A program made the translations under genes and the position numbers. The notes beneath the pieces were generated by a model, which saw only the letters and a list, made by a program, of their open reading frames with translations, was not told the DNA's origin and did not search any database. From positions 1-6,924 of the forward strand of contig JACQEV010000142.1 of assembly GCA_016200385.1 (NCBI GenBank): a stretch of 6,924 nt of DNA, written 5' to 3'. Positions 1 through 5,709 of the stretch are shown here, in pieces. Source of the stretch: Candidatus Methylomirabilota bacterium (lineage in GTDB: Bacteria > Methylomirabilota > Methylomirabilia > Methylomirabilales > Methylomirabilaceae). The number at the start of each line of letters is the position of its first letter. Within the stretch, counting starts at the first letter, position 1.

Positions 1-501
1 ATCCTTGAAAGCTTGGGAGAGCCCCTCCCCCTGGGAATCCTCGTTTTGGACTTCGGAGGCCGGGTGGATACCGTGGCCTTCAACCGGGTGGACCGTCGGT
101 CGCTGCTTGGGGCGATGGAGGCGCAATTTCGCGAGGCGCTGGCGATGGTGCGGACCGGCATGGCGGTTCGGGACCCGCGGCTGGTCGGAGAGGCCGCGTC
201 CCTCAGCGCGGCGTGCAATCAGCGTATCCTCCCGAAACCGGTTCTCTCCGAGGTTTGTCGGGAAGGGCGAGAGGTGGGGGCGGTCGGCGTTTGTGTGGCC
301 CACAGCGGGACGGTTGTCGGTCTCCTGTTAGAGGCGGGGCGGGACGATCTCGGCCAGATCCGTGACCGGATGGTTCGACGCCTTCCTGGCTTACAGCGGA
401 CTTGGTTGACCCGCCTGATAAGCGGGGGGGCCCGACTGGTTTGTCACATCCCTCAGGATCGAGACCCCAGATGGTCGCAACTGATGGGTGCGACACGATG
501 A
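1..501 (+). CDS. pduX: L-threonine kinase, PduX-like GHMP kinase (3' part; 5' end outside window)
   Basis: The last 166 residues of a GHMP-superfamily kinase are present. The reading frame is open to the left edge, so the TTG at 13 is internal, not a start. PduX phosphorylates L-threonine with ATP to L-threonine O-3-phosphate, which CobD decarboxylates to the aminopropanol phosphate linker of cobalamin. Two stretches support the call: GGRVDTVAFNR near window residues 19-29, which resembles the family's xDTxAFNR segment, and GVCVAHSGTVVGLLLE in the C-terminal half, which matches the glycine-rich C-terminal GHMP motif with its AHSGT core. The ATP-binding P-loop-like motif of GHMP kinases would lie upstream, out of view. 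Its TGA stop overlaps the cobT ATG as ATGA (498-501). The family call is well supported by motifs and context. Specificity for threonine is inferred from the B12 operon; other GHMP kinases are possible. Confidence 0.8.
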   Translation: MLESLGEPLPLGILVLDFGGRVDTVAFNRVDRRSLLGAMEAQFREALAMVRTGMAVRDPRLVGEAASLSAACNQRILPKPVLSEVCREGREVGAVGVCVAHSGTVVGLLLEAGRDDLGQIRDRMVRRLPGLQRTWLTRLISGGARLVCHIPQDRDPRWSQLMGATR

Positions 502-1559
502 CCTTAGAGGAGTGTCTCCGGCGCATTCGACCGCTCGAGCCCTGGGCGATGGAGGAGGCTCGGAGGCGTCAGGGTACCCTCACGAAGCCTCCCGGCAGCC
601 TTGGGCGGCTCGAGACCCTTTCCATCCAGCTTGCCGGTATTGCCGGCGATCCCCGGCCTCAGATCGGGCACAAGGCCGTGATTGTTATGGCGGCGGACCA
701 TGGCGTAGTCGTAGAAGGAGTGAGCGCGTACCCTTCAGAGGTTACCGCCCAGATGCTGGCCAACTTCGCTCGTGGGGGAGCCGCGATCAACGTCCTTGCA
801 CGGGCCGCGGGTGCCCGCTTGATCGCGGTGGATGTCGGGGTGAATGCGGATATCCCCATGGCCCCAGGGATCCGGTCCCGGAAGGTGGTCCGCGCGACTC
901 GCAACTTCCTGCACGGACCGGCCATGAACCGCCACGAGGCCCTTCAGGGCCTGGAGGTCGGTATCGCTATCGTCGAAGAAGAGTGGCGGGCGGGCCTCGA
1001 CCTTCTGGCGACAGGAGATATGGGGATCGGAAACACCACGGCAGCAAGCGCGATCACAGCCGTCCTGTGCAAGAGGCAGGCGGCGGAGGTCACGGGTCCG
1101 GGGACAGGCCTCTCGTCCCCCGGAGTGGTGCAGAAGGTTCGGGTCATTGAGAAAGCCATCGAAACCCTGCGGCCCGATCCGGAAGACCCTTTCGACGTGC
1201 TGGCGAAGGTGGGTGGCCTCGAGATCGCGGGGATCGCCGGCTCGATCCTGGGGGCGGCCGCCCAGCGGATCCCTGTGCTCCTCGATGGCTTCATCTGTGG
1301 CGCGGCCGCGTTAATTGCGACCGGCCTTGCTCCGGGCGTCCGTCCCTTTCTCATTGCCGCCCACCGGTCCACAGAGCCGGGTCATGGCGTTATCTTGGCA
1401 CACTTAGGCCTTCGCCCTCTTCTGGAGTTGGACCTTCGGCTGGGGGAGGGAACGGGCGCAGTCCTTGCCATGCCGATTGTTGAAGCGGCGGCCCGGATCC
1501 TCACCGAGATGGCCACCTTTGAGGAAGCAGGTGTCTCGAATCGCCCGGAGACAGAATGA
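498..1559 (+). CDS. cobT: Nicotinate-nucleotide-dimethylbenzimidazole phosphoribosyltransferase CobT
   Basis: CobT moves the phosphoribosyl group of nicotinate mononucleotide to a lower-ligand base such as 5,6-dimethylbenzimidazole, giving alpha-ribazole 5'-phosphate for CobS. From the ATG at 498 the protein is 353 residues, the usual length for the family. Visible landmarks are KPPGSLGRLE (residues 30-39), MAADHGV (64-70), the phosphate-binding loop GDMGIGNTT (173-181), GTGLS (202-206) and HRSTEPGH (289-296). Glu293 in that last motif corresponds to the catalytic glutamate known from Salmonella CobT (Glu317). An in-frame upstream start at 402 would add 32 residues lying inside the pduX frame, with no family resemblance. 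The ATG at 498 gives an ATGA overlap with the pduX stop and an N-terminus of normal form, although the Shine-Dalgarno sequence before it is weak. The stop overlaps the cobS start in the same ATGA way, which suggests translational coupling. Confidence 0.97.
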   Translation: MTLEECLRRIRPLEPWAMEEARRRQGTLTKPPGSLGRLETLSIQLAGIAGDPRPQIGHKAVIVMAADHGVVVEGVSAYPSEVTAQMLANFARGGAAINVLARAAGARLIAVDVGVNADIPMAPGIRSRKVVRATRNFLHGPAMNRHEALQGLEVGIAIVEEEWRAGLDLLATGDMGIGNTTAASAITAVLCKRQAAEVTGPGTGLSSPGVVQKVRVIEKAIETLRPDPEDPFDVLAKVGGLEIAGIAGSILGAAAQRIPVLLDGFICGAAALIATGLAPGVRPFLIAAHRSTEPGHGVILAHLGLRPLLELDLRLGEGTGAVLAMPIVEAAARILTEMATFEEAGVSNRPETE

Positions 1560-2296
1560 CCAGATTCCTCCAGGCCCTGGCGTTCTTGACTGTCCTTCCC
1601 ATCCCGCGGGCCAGGGTTGTGGCGCAGGCGCCGGAGCCCTGGGCTGCAGCGTGGTTCCCAGCGGTGGGAGCGGCACTCGGCGCGGGCCTTCTCGGGTTTC
1701 ACACCGTCCTCGTTGGGGTCTTTCCAGCCTTGGTGGCCGCGGCACTCACTTTGGCAGTCTGGCTCGGGATGACAGGGTGTTTGCATATGGACGGTCTGAT
1801 GGATTCTGCTGATGCGCTTCTCGGCCACCGGACACCTGAGGATCGGCTCCGTATCCTAAAGGACCCGGCCGTAGGCGCCTTTGGCGTTGCAGCCGGGTGC
1901 ATCGTGCTGCTCGTGAAGGCGGGGGCATTGGCAAGCCTGTCACGCCACTCCCGCATCGCCCTTCTTATCGCGCCGATCCTCGCCCGATGGTCGGTGCTGG
2001 TAACCATGATGACCTTTCGATATCACCAGAGACCTGAGAGGACAACTGGAAGCACCTTGACGGCGCGCCTCGGCGTCAGGCAGTTGGCGGTGGCGACCAT
2101 CCTGCCGCTGTTGGTTGCCTTGCTGATCGGGCCTCTAGCCCTGGGAGGACTAGTGTTGGCCGGACCGGTTGCCCTCGCAATCGGGGCGTTTGCCTCCCGG
2201 CGGATACCGGCCCTCACGGGGGATATCTACGGGTTGGTGATCGAAATAGTGGAGGCGATGACACTGTGCCTCTTCTCCACCAGCTTCGCCAGCTAG
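1556..2296 (+). CDS. cobS: Adenosylcobinamide-GDP ribazoletransferase (cobalamin 5'-phosphate synthase) CobS
   Basis: CobS is an integral membrane enzyme that joins adenosylcobinamide-GDP to alpha-ribazole (phosphate), the step that completes cobalamin or its 5'-phosphate. The 246-residue protein has the family's opening FLTVLPIPR (residues 10-18), the acidic metal-binding motif HMDGLMDSADAL (77-88), RILKDPAVGAFG (99-110) and the C-terminal TGDIYGLVIEIVEA (221-234), a variant of the usual TGDxxGA...E...E signature. Several hydrophobic segments are evident, roughly residues 36-74, 106-128, 133-153 and 177-210. GGAG at 1547-1550 sits 5 bases before the ATG and serves as ribosome binding site inside the end of cobT. 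The start overlaps the cobT stop (ATGA) and the 3' end overlaps cbiZ by 31 bases. CobS needs the products of CobT and CobU, both encoded in this operon. Confidence 0.95.
   Translation: MTRFLQALAFLTVLPIPRARVVAQAPEPWAAAWFPAVGAALGAGLLGFHTVLVGVFPALVAAALTLAVWLGMTGCLHMDGLMDSADALLGHRTPEDRLRILKDPAVGAFGVAAGCIVLLVKAGALASLSRHSRIALLIAPILARWSVLVTMMTFRYHQRPERTTGSTLTARLGVRQLAVATILPLLVALLIGPLALGGLVLAGPVALAIGAFASRRIPALTGDIYGLVIEIVEAMTLCLFSTSFAS
2251..2255 (+). promoter_or_regulatory. Ribosome binding site for cbiZ, inside cobS
   Basis: GGAGG lies 10 bases before the GTG at 2266, within the last codons of cobS. It favours the 2266 start over the alternative in-frame starts GTG 2299 and ATG 2326, which have no good Shine-Dalgarno sequence nearby. 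The spacer is slightly long, so the choice is likely but not certain. Confidence 0.5.
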
Positions 2297-2976
2297 CCGT
2301 GCCGTTCGCGGGTATCGAGGTCACCATGGATCGGGAGACGCTCCACGTTCGGAGTCTCGAGCCAAGGGCAGTCGTCTCCTCGGCGGTCGTCGGCGCAGGG
2401 GAAGACCTCATCCAGGACTTTTTCGTCCTGCGCGTTCCCCGGGACTATGCAGGGAGCAACCCGGCCAATGACCTCCGTCGGGCGGCCGCCGCGCTCGGCC
2501 TAACCAGACCTTTACTGGGGTTCATGACGGCGGCACCAGTGGATGCTCCCAGAATAGCGGTGGCGGAGCGAGACGGGATCCGAGTGCTTATCATCGCAAC
2601 GGTGGGACTGGGGAACCTCTGCGCCGCCGGGTTAAGTCCGCCAGCCCCTCGACCTGCTGGAACCATAAACCTCCTGATCCTTGTCAACGCCCCCCTGACC
2701 CGCGGCGCGCTGGTAAACGCGGTGATCACGGCTACCGAGGCAAAGGCGCTTGCCCTATCAGCAAGGGGCCTGCGCACGGCAGAGGGGTGGCCCGCATCGG
2801 GGACCTCTACGGATGCCATCGCTGTTGCCTCTGAGTCGAAGGGATCGCCATTGCCTTACGCGGGTCCGGTTACACTTGTCGGTTGGCTGATCGGTCGATG
2901 TGTGCACCGAGTCCTCTGGGACCTGCCGGATCATGGGAGAGACCACTACCGTCCTGCTGCTCGCAGTCTTGCTTGA
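2266..2976 (+). CDS. cbiZ: Adenosylcobinamide amidohydrolase CbiZ
   Basis: CbiZ hydrolyses the amide bond between the corrin ring and the aminopropanol arm of (adenosyl)cobinamide, releasing adenosylcobyric acid. It is known from archaea and from some bacteria, where it serves salvage and remodelling of unwanted corrinoids. Family stretches seen in the 236-residue product are RAVVSSAVVGAG (34-45), GFMTAA (85-90), TVGLGNLCAAG (112-122), GTINLLILVN (132-141), SGTSTDAIAVA (178-188) and YAGPVTLVGWLIG (198-210). The start is GTG at 2266, backed by GGAGG at 2251-2255; GTG 2299, just after the cobS stop, is the main alternative. The first 31 bases overlap cobS and the last 44 overlap cbiB, so the final residues (about 222-236) are read from cbiB start-region DNA and may be a non-conserved tail. 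Its product is the substrate of the next gene's enzyme, CbiB. No signal peptide is seen, so it probably acts in the cytoplasm. Confidence 0.9.
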   Translation: MPLLHQLRQLAVPFAGIEVTMDRETLHVRSLEPRAVVSSAVVGAGEDLIQDFFVLRVPRDYAGSNPANDLRRAAAALGLTRPLLGFMTAAPVDAPRIAVAERDGIRVLIIATVGLGNLCAAGLSPPAPRPAGTINLLILVNAPLTRGALVNAVITATEAKALALSARGLRTAEGWPASGTSTDAIAVASESKGSPLPYAGPVTLVGWLIGRCVHRVLWDLPDHGRDHYRPAARSLA

Positions 2977-3871
2977 TCTAGTGCTCTCTGAGCCGCCTAA
3001 CACTGTCCATCCAGTTTCCTGGATGGGCCGATATCTGGCTGTGGTTAGCCGCCGTGGCCGAGGTCGCCGCCCTGGCGCTGCCCTGGCCATCGGAGCTTTA
3101 GGGCTGGCCGCCGGATTCGCTGGGTGCGTCGCGGCGACATGGGGTCTTGTGGCCTTCCTGAGAGAGGCGCCGCCGACTCTGCGGGTGGTCCTGCACGCGG
3201 TTCTACTCAAATCGACATTCTCTCTCCGCCGCCTGCTTAGCGCTGCTGAGGAGGTCCGCTCGGCGCTCGTCGCCCCGGATTTGCCGGAGGCGAGACGGCT
3301 GGTGGGGGTCCACTTGGTCAGCCGGTCCACGCAAGAGCTGACGGCGGAAGAAGTGGCCGGGGCGACAGTGGAGTCCTTGGCAGAGAACTTTACCGATGCG
3401 GTCGTGGCGCCGCTCCTATTTTGGACGGTGGCCGGCCTGCCGGCTGCTGTGGGCTATCGATTTCTGAATACCGCGGACGCCATGCTCGGGTACCGGGATA
3501 CTGCGCACGAATATCTCGGCAAGGCTGCGGCGCGGGCGGATGACCTCGCCAACCTGATCCCGGCGAGAGTCGCCGCATTGCTCCTGCTACTGGCCGGCGG
3601 TGTTGTGGGTGGTGACGTCCGCTCGGGGCTTCGGATTCTCGTGCGTGACCGCGGGATGACGGCGAGCCCGAATGCCGGGTGGACCATGTCCGCCATGGCC
3701 GGGATCCTGGGCGTCCGGTTGACGAAACGGGGGGCCTATGCTCTAGGCGATCCGGAAACGGAGCTGGATGCACGAGCCATCCTGCGCGCGAAATTGGTGA
3801 CTGCCATCGGGATGGTCTTGGCGGTGGTGGGTGCCTTTGCGACCCAAGCGGTCCTCGGTTCCAGTACGTAA
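2933..3871 (+). CDS. cbiB: Adenosylcobinamide-phosphate synthase CbiB (also called CobD in aerobic-pathway naming)
   Basis: CbiB is a membrane protein that attaches the aminopropanol (phosphate) linker to adenosylcobyric acid, forming adenosylcobinamide (phosphate). From ATG 2933 it is 312 residues, typical for the family. Landmarks are a hydrophobic N-terminus with LLDLVLSEPP (13-22), HPVSWMGR (26-33), VSRSTQELTAEEVAGATVES (129-148) followed by LAENFTDAVVAPLLFW (149-164), NTADAMLGYRD (179-189), ARADDLANLIPAR (200-212) and SPNAGWTMSAMAGILGVRL (245-263). Likely membrane segments lie near 6-18, 52-75, 157-175, 213-225 and 288-305. An upstream GTG at 2900 would add 11 residues unlike any CbiB N-terminus, so ATG 2933 is preferred even though its Shine-Dalgarno sequence is weak. 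It overlaps cbiZ by 44 bases and cobC by about 41, so it probably depends on coupled translation. Confidence 0.95.
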   Translation: MGETTTVLLLAVLLDLVLSEPPNTVHPVSWMGRYLAVVSRRGRGRRPGAALAIGALGLAAGFAGCVAATWGLVAFLREAPPTLRVVLHAVLLKSTFSLRRLLSAAEEVRSALVAPDLPEARRLVGVHLVSRSTQELTAEEVAGATVESLAENFTDAVVAPLLFWTVAGLPAAVGYRFLNTADAMLGYRDTAHEYLGKAAARADDLANLIPARVAALLLLLAGGVVGGDVRSGLRILVRDRGMTASPNAGWTMSAMAGILGVRLTKRGAYALGDPETELDARAILRAKLVTAIGMVLAVVGAFATQAVLGSST

Positions 3872-4490
3872 GGGCGAATTTCCGGCGAAGCAAGTCTTCC
3901 TGGTTCGGCATGCCGAGGCCGTCGGCACGCGGGAGGGTCAGTTCGTCGGCCGAAGTGATCCGCCCCTCAGCTCTAGGGGAAGACGGCATGCTGAGCGGAT
4001 CGCCCGGAAGATGGCGAGAGTGCCCGCCGAGCGAGTCATCTCCAGTCCAAAGCGGAGGGCGCTCGAGACTGCCCGATGCATCGCCTCCATCCAGAAAGTG
4101 TCGGTCGAGATCCGGCCCGAACTCGCCGAGCTAGACTTTGGGGAATGGGAGGGGCGGTCCTGGCGCAACCTGGCTCCGCGGGAGCGCCGGCTCTACCAGA
4201 GGTGGCTGGCTGATCCGTGGAGAACCGTGCCGCCCGAGGGAGAGTCGCTTCGGTCCCTTTGGTCTCGGGTAGGAAGGTTCTGGAGGGATCTCCGGTCGAG
4301 CCGGACTGAGGGGGCGGCAATTGTCGTGGCTCACGCCGGATCGCTTCGGGTTCTCCTCTGCCATGCCTTACAATTGCCGCCGCGGGCGGTTACGCGGTTC
4401 GTCATCAATCTCGGTGCGATTTCTTCCCTCAAATTGACCTCTAATCACGGCTGGCTTGTAACGCTGAACCATGAAACGGTCGGCTTCTGA
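3831..4490 (+). CDS. cobC: Alpha-ribazole phosphatase-type histidine phosphatase CobC
   Basis: This is a member of the histidine phosphatase (phosphoglycerate-mutase-like) superfamily. In B12 synthesis CobC removes the 5'-phosphate from alpha-ribazole phosphate or from cobalamin 5'-phosphate. The 219-residue protein has the catalytic LVRHAE (24-29; His27 the expected phosphorylated residue), SSPKRRALETA (71-81), ELDFGEWEG (100-108, carrying the usual acidic residue) and VVAHAGSLR (165-173) with the second catalytic His168. Starts are limited: GTG 3831 gives 22 basic residues before the first strand, and TTG 3837 is the only close alternative. Neither has a strong Shine-Dalgarno sequence, so the start is uncertain. 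It overlaps the cbiB 3' end by 41 bases. The superfamily has many substrates; the alpha-ribazole role is inferred from its place between cbiB and cobU. Confidence 0.85.
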   Translation: MPLRPKRSSVPVRKGEFPAKQVFLVRHAEAVGTREGQFVGRSDPPLSSRGRRHAERIARKMARVPAERVISSPKRRALETARCIASIQKVSVEIRPELAELDFGEWEGRSWRNLAPRERRLYQRWLADPWRTVPPEGESLRSLWSRVGRFWRDLRSSRTEGAAIVVAHAGSLRVLLCHALQLPPRAVTRFVINLGAISSLKLTSNHGWLVTLNHETVGF

Positions 4491-4492
4491 GG
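4488..4492 (+). promoter_or_regulatory. Ribosome binding site for cobU, overlapping the cobC stop
   Basis: TGAGG includes the TGA stop of cobC and provides a GAGG core 5 bases before ATG 4498. It supports 4498 over the in-frame ATG at 4471 as the cobU start. Confidence 0.5.
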
Positions 4493-4497
4493 CTCGG

Positions 4498-5076
4498 ATG
4501 ATCCTCATCCTGGGAGGAACGGCGAGCGGGAAAAGCGAGTTCGCCGAGCGGTACGCGGTGTCTCTCGGCGGGTCAGTATGCTACGTGGCGACGGCCGATC
4601 CACGAGATGCAGAGATGCGCCGGCGCATCGAGAATCACCGGGCCCGCCGGCCAGAAGCATGGTACACGCTTGAGGTCCAAAGGGGCCTGGGCGAGGCTCT
4701 GGCGGCTGCGCCTCCCTCGCAGGTTGTCATCCTGGAAAGCCTCGGCATGCTCGTTACAAATCACCTTGGGTCTCAACACCGCCGCAGCCTAAGCCTCCCG
4801 AGGCTCCGGGGGGTTCTTCAGGAAGAAGTGGGCAGCTTCACTCGAGCCTGTGGCCGCCGGGGTGCAACAGTCATAATGGTCTCAGAGGAGGTCGGTCTGG
4901 GTATCGTGCCCGTGATCCCACTCGCCCGACGATTCACGGACGTGCTAAGCTGGATGAACCAACAGGTTGCATTCCTTGCGGAAGAGGTCTACCTTGTTGT
5001 GGCCGGAATTCCTATCCACTTGAAGGCGAGTGGAGGCACAGCAGGAGGGCATCTGTCACCAACGCCGAATCCGTAG
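4498..5076 (+). CDS. cobU: Adenosylcobinamide kinase / adenosylcobinamide-phosphate guanylyltransferase CobU
   Basis: CobU is a bifunctional enzyme that phosphorylates adenosylcobinamide and then transfers GMP from GTP to give adenosylcobinamide-GDP, the CobS substrate. From ATG 4498 it has 192 residues, close to the roughly 180 usual for the family. The P-loop GGTASGKS (6-13) comes directly after a short beta strand. VATADPRDAEM (30-40) is followed by RRRIENHRARRPEAW (41-55); His47 matches the guanylylated His46 of Salmonella CobU. Glu80 in LESLGMLVTNHL (79-90) matches the Salmonella LLECITTMVTNLL segment. SEEVGLGIVP (129-138) and EEVYLVVAGIPIHLK (162-176) close the fold. The common NEVGxGIVPEN motif here has Glu for the first Asn and VI for the EN pair. 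Starting at 4471 would add nine residues before the P-loop strand and overlap cobC; 4498 has a better ribosome binding site. The last 16 residues are a Gly/Pro/Thr-rich tail beyond the family core. Confidence 0.95.
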   Translation: MILILGGTASGKSEFAERYAVSLGGSVCYVATADPRDAEMRRRIENHRARRPEAWYTLEVQRGLGEALAAAPPSQVVILESLGMLVTNHLGSQHRRSLSLPRLRGVLQEEVGSFTRACGRRGATVIMVSEEVGLGIVPVIPLARRFTDVLSWMNQQVAFLAEEVYLVVAGIPIHLKASGGTAGGHLSPTPNP

Positions 5077-5504
5077 TGGCGAAAGACTGGCCTCACCAAT
5101 TCCCAGGACGAGTGTGACAGTTCGGGGCTGCCACCACGATCGAACAAATTAAAGCAATATAGGAGGAGCTTCTTGAGGGCCCGGCGGGCGCAGGGACCGT
5201 TCCTCTTGTCATCCAGATAGGGAGCATCGCGAATCGTTGATTCATCCCTGCGCCCTCCCTCGGCTCGTGGAATCCCGGGCCCCGTTCCCCAAAGCGGGTC
5301 CATCTCCTCTTCCCCCTGCGCCGCGGTGATGGAGAGATCGGAGGGGGAGTCGAGGGGGAGCACATCGTGTCCTGGGGTCGAGGCCGGTCCAGAGGCTCAA
5401 CCGAAACAGGGGGTGACTGATCCTGTGGCCCCAGTGAGGTCATCGTTATCGGGATTCGGGGAGGGGCCATTCTGTGGGTACGGCGGTACCTGTAGCCGGG
5501 GAAG

Positions 5505-5525
5505 GGTTAACGTCGCGGTTAACGT
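5505..5525. repeat. Short tandem direct repeat, GGTTAACGT twice
   Basis: GGTTAACGT occurs at 5505-5513 and again at 5517-5525, a spacing of 12 bases. Each copy contains the palindrome GTTAAC. A third TTAAC follows at 5540-5544. The function is unknown. Such closely spaced repeats can be protein-binding sites, for example at the end of a transposable element, but two copies of nine bases could also be chance. Confidence 0.5.
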
Positions 5526-5556
5526 GGCCAGCGTAAAACTTAACTCCAGCTGATGG

Positions 5557-5591
5557 GGGGATCCTGGGATGTGTGTCCAGGAGTCCTTCTT
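5557..5591 (+). terminator. Possible intrinsic terminator hairpin
   Basis: The left arm GGATCCTGG (5559-5567) pairs with CCAGGA-G-TCC (5577-5586), nine base pairs with a single bulged G at 5583, around a 9-base loop. Two more G-T pairs can form at the base (5557-5558 with 5587-5588). The run after the stem is TTCTT, poor in consecutive T. It lies about 480 bases beyond the cobU stop, far for a terminator of that operon. The hairpin is clear in the sequence; the terminator role is a guess. Confidence 0.3.
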
Positions 5592-5606
5592 GAGTGGATA
5601 CAGCCT

Positions 5607-5630
5607 AACTTATTGAAATGTCAATAGGTT
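5607..5630. repeat. Inverted repeat, 10-base arms with a 4-base loop
   Basis: AACTTATTGA (5607-5616) pairs with TCAATAGGTT (5621-5630) around AATG. All positions pair, one as T-G (5610 with 5627). It is AT-rich compared with its surroundings and lies about 80 bases downstream of the minus-strand gene that ends at 5710. It could help end transcription of the minus-strand genes or bind a protein. No long T-run follows on either strand, so it is not a textbook intrinsic terminator. Confidence 0.45.
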
Positions 5631-5709
5631 TGAGGTGTACTGTTTGAAAGTTGCGGGCCCTCGCATTGTCGCGGGGATCCGATTATCCAGTCTGGATCAG
5701 CTGCCGCAT

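Larger units (their letters stand above)
5077..5709. other. Intergenic region between convergent gene sets, no convincing gene
   Basis: This 633-base stretch separates the 3' end of the plus-strand B12 operon from the 3' end of the minus-strand genes, so transcription termination in both directions is expected here. It holds a strong Shine-Dalgarno-like AGGAGG at 5161-5166, followed only by a 15-codon frame (TTG 5173 to TAG 5220). It also holds a 75-codon plus frame (5326-5553) and two overlapping minus frames (5363-4989 and 5470-5093); none shows a domain I recognise. A short direct repeat (5505-5525), two inverted repeats (5557-5588, 5607-5630) and a small palindrome ATCCAG-T-CTGGAT (5685-5697) lie in its right half. 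I see no tRNA or cobalamin riboswitch in it. A decayed mobile element is possible but not shown. Confidence 0.6.

Noticed and set aside
944..1372. 142-codon minus-strand frame within cobT, and similar long antisense frames across the B12 operon
   Set aside because: Antisense shadows expected in GC-rich genes; the plus frames carry unmistakable enzyme motifs and the shadows carry none.
2900..2932. GTG 2900 as the cbiB start
   Set aside because: The added 11 residues do not resemble the family's N-terminus, which starts with the hydrophobic segment following ATG 2933.
4989..5363. 124-codon minus-strand frame from GTG 5363, running 88 bases into the 3' end of cobU
   Set aside because: It has a stretch that reads like protein (ARRALKKLLLYCFNLFD) but no domain I know. 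It overlaps cobU antisense and is low-complexity elsewhere. Not strong enough to call, though a blastp would settle it.
5093..5470. 125-codon minus-strand frame rich in Pro, Arg and Ser
   Set aside because: Composition typical of a chance frame in GC-rich noncoding DNA; it competes with another minus frame over the same bases.
5077..5709. Search for a cobalamin riboswitch, tRNA or CRISPR repeats in the only long noncoding stretch
   Set aside because: No B12-box-like sequence, cloverleaf or regularly spaced repeat was seen. A riboswitch for this operon would be expected left of the window.
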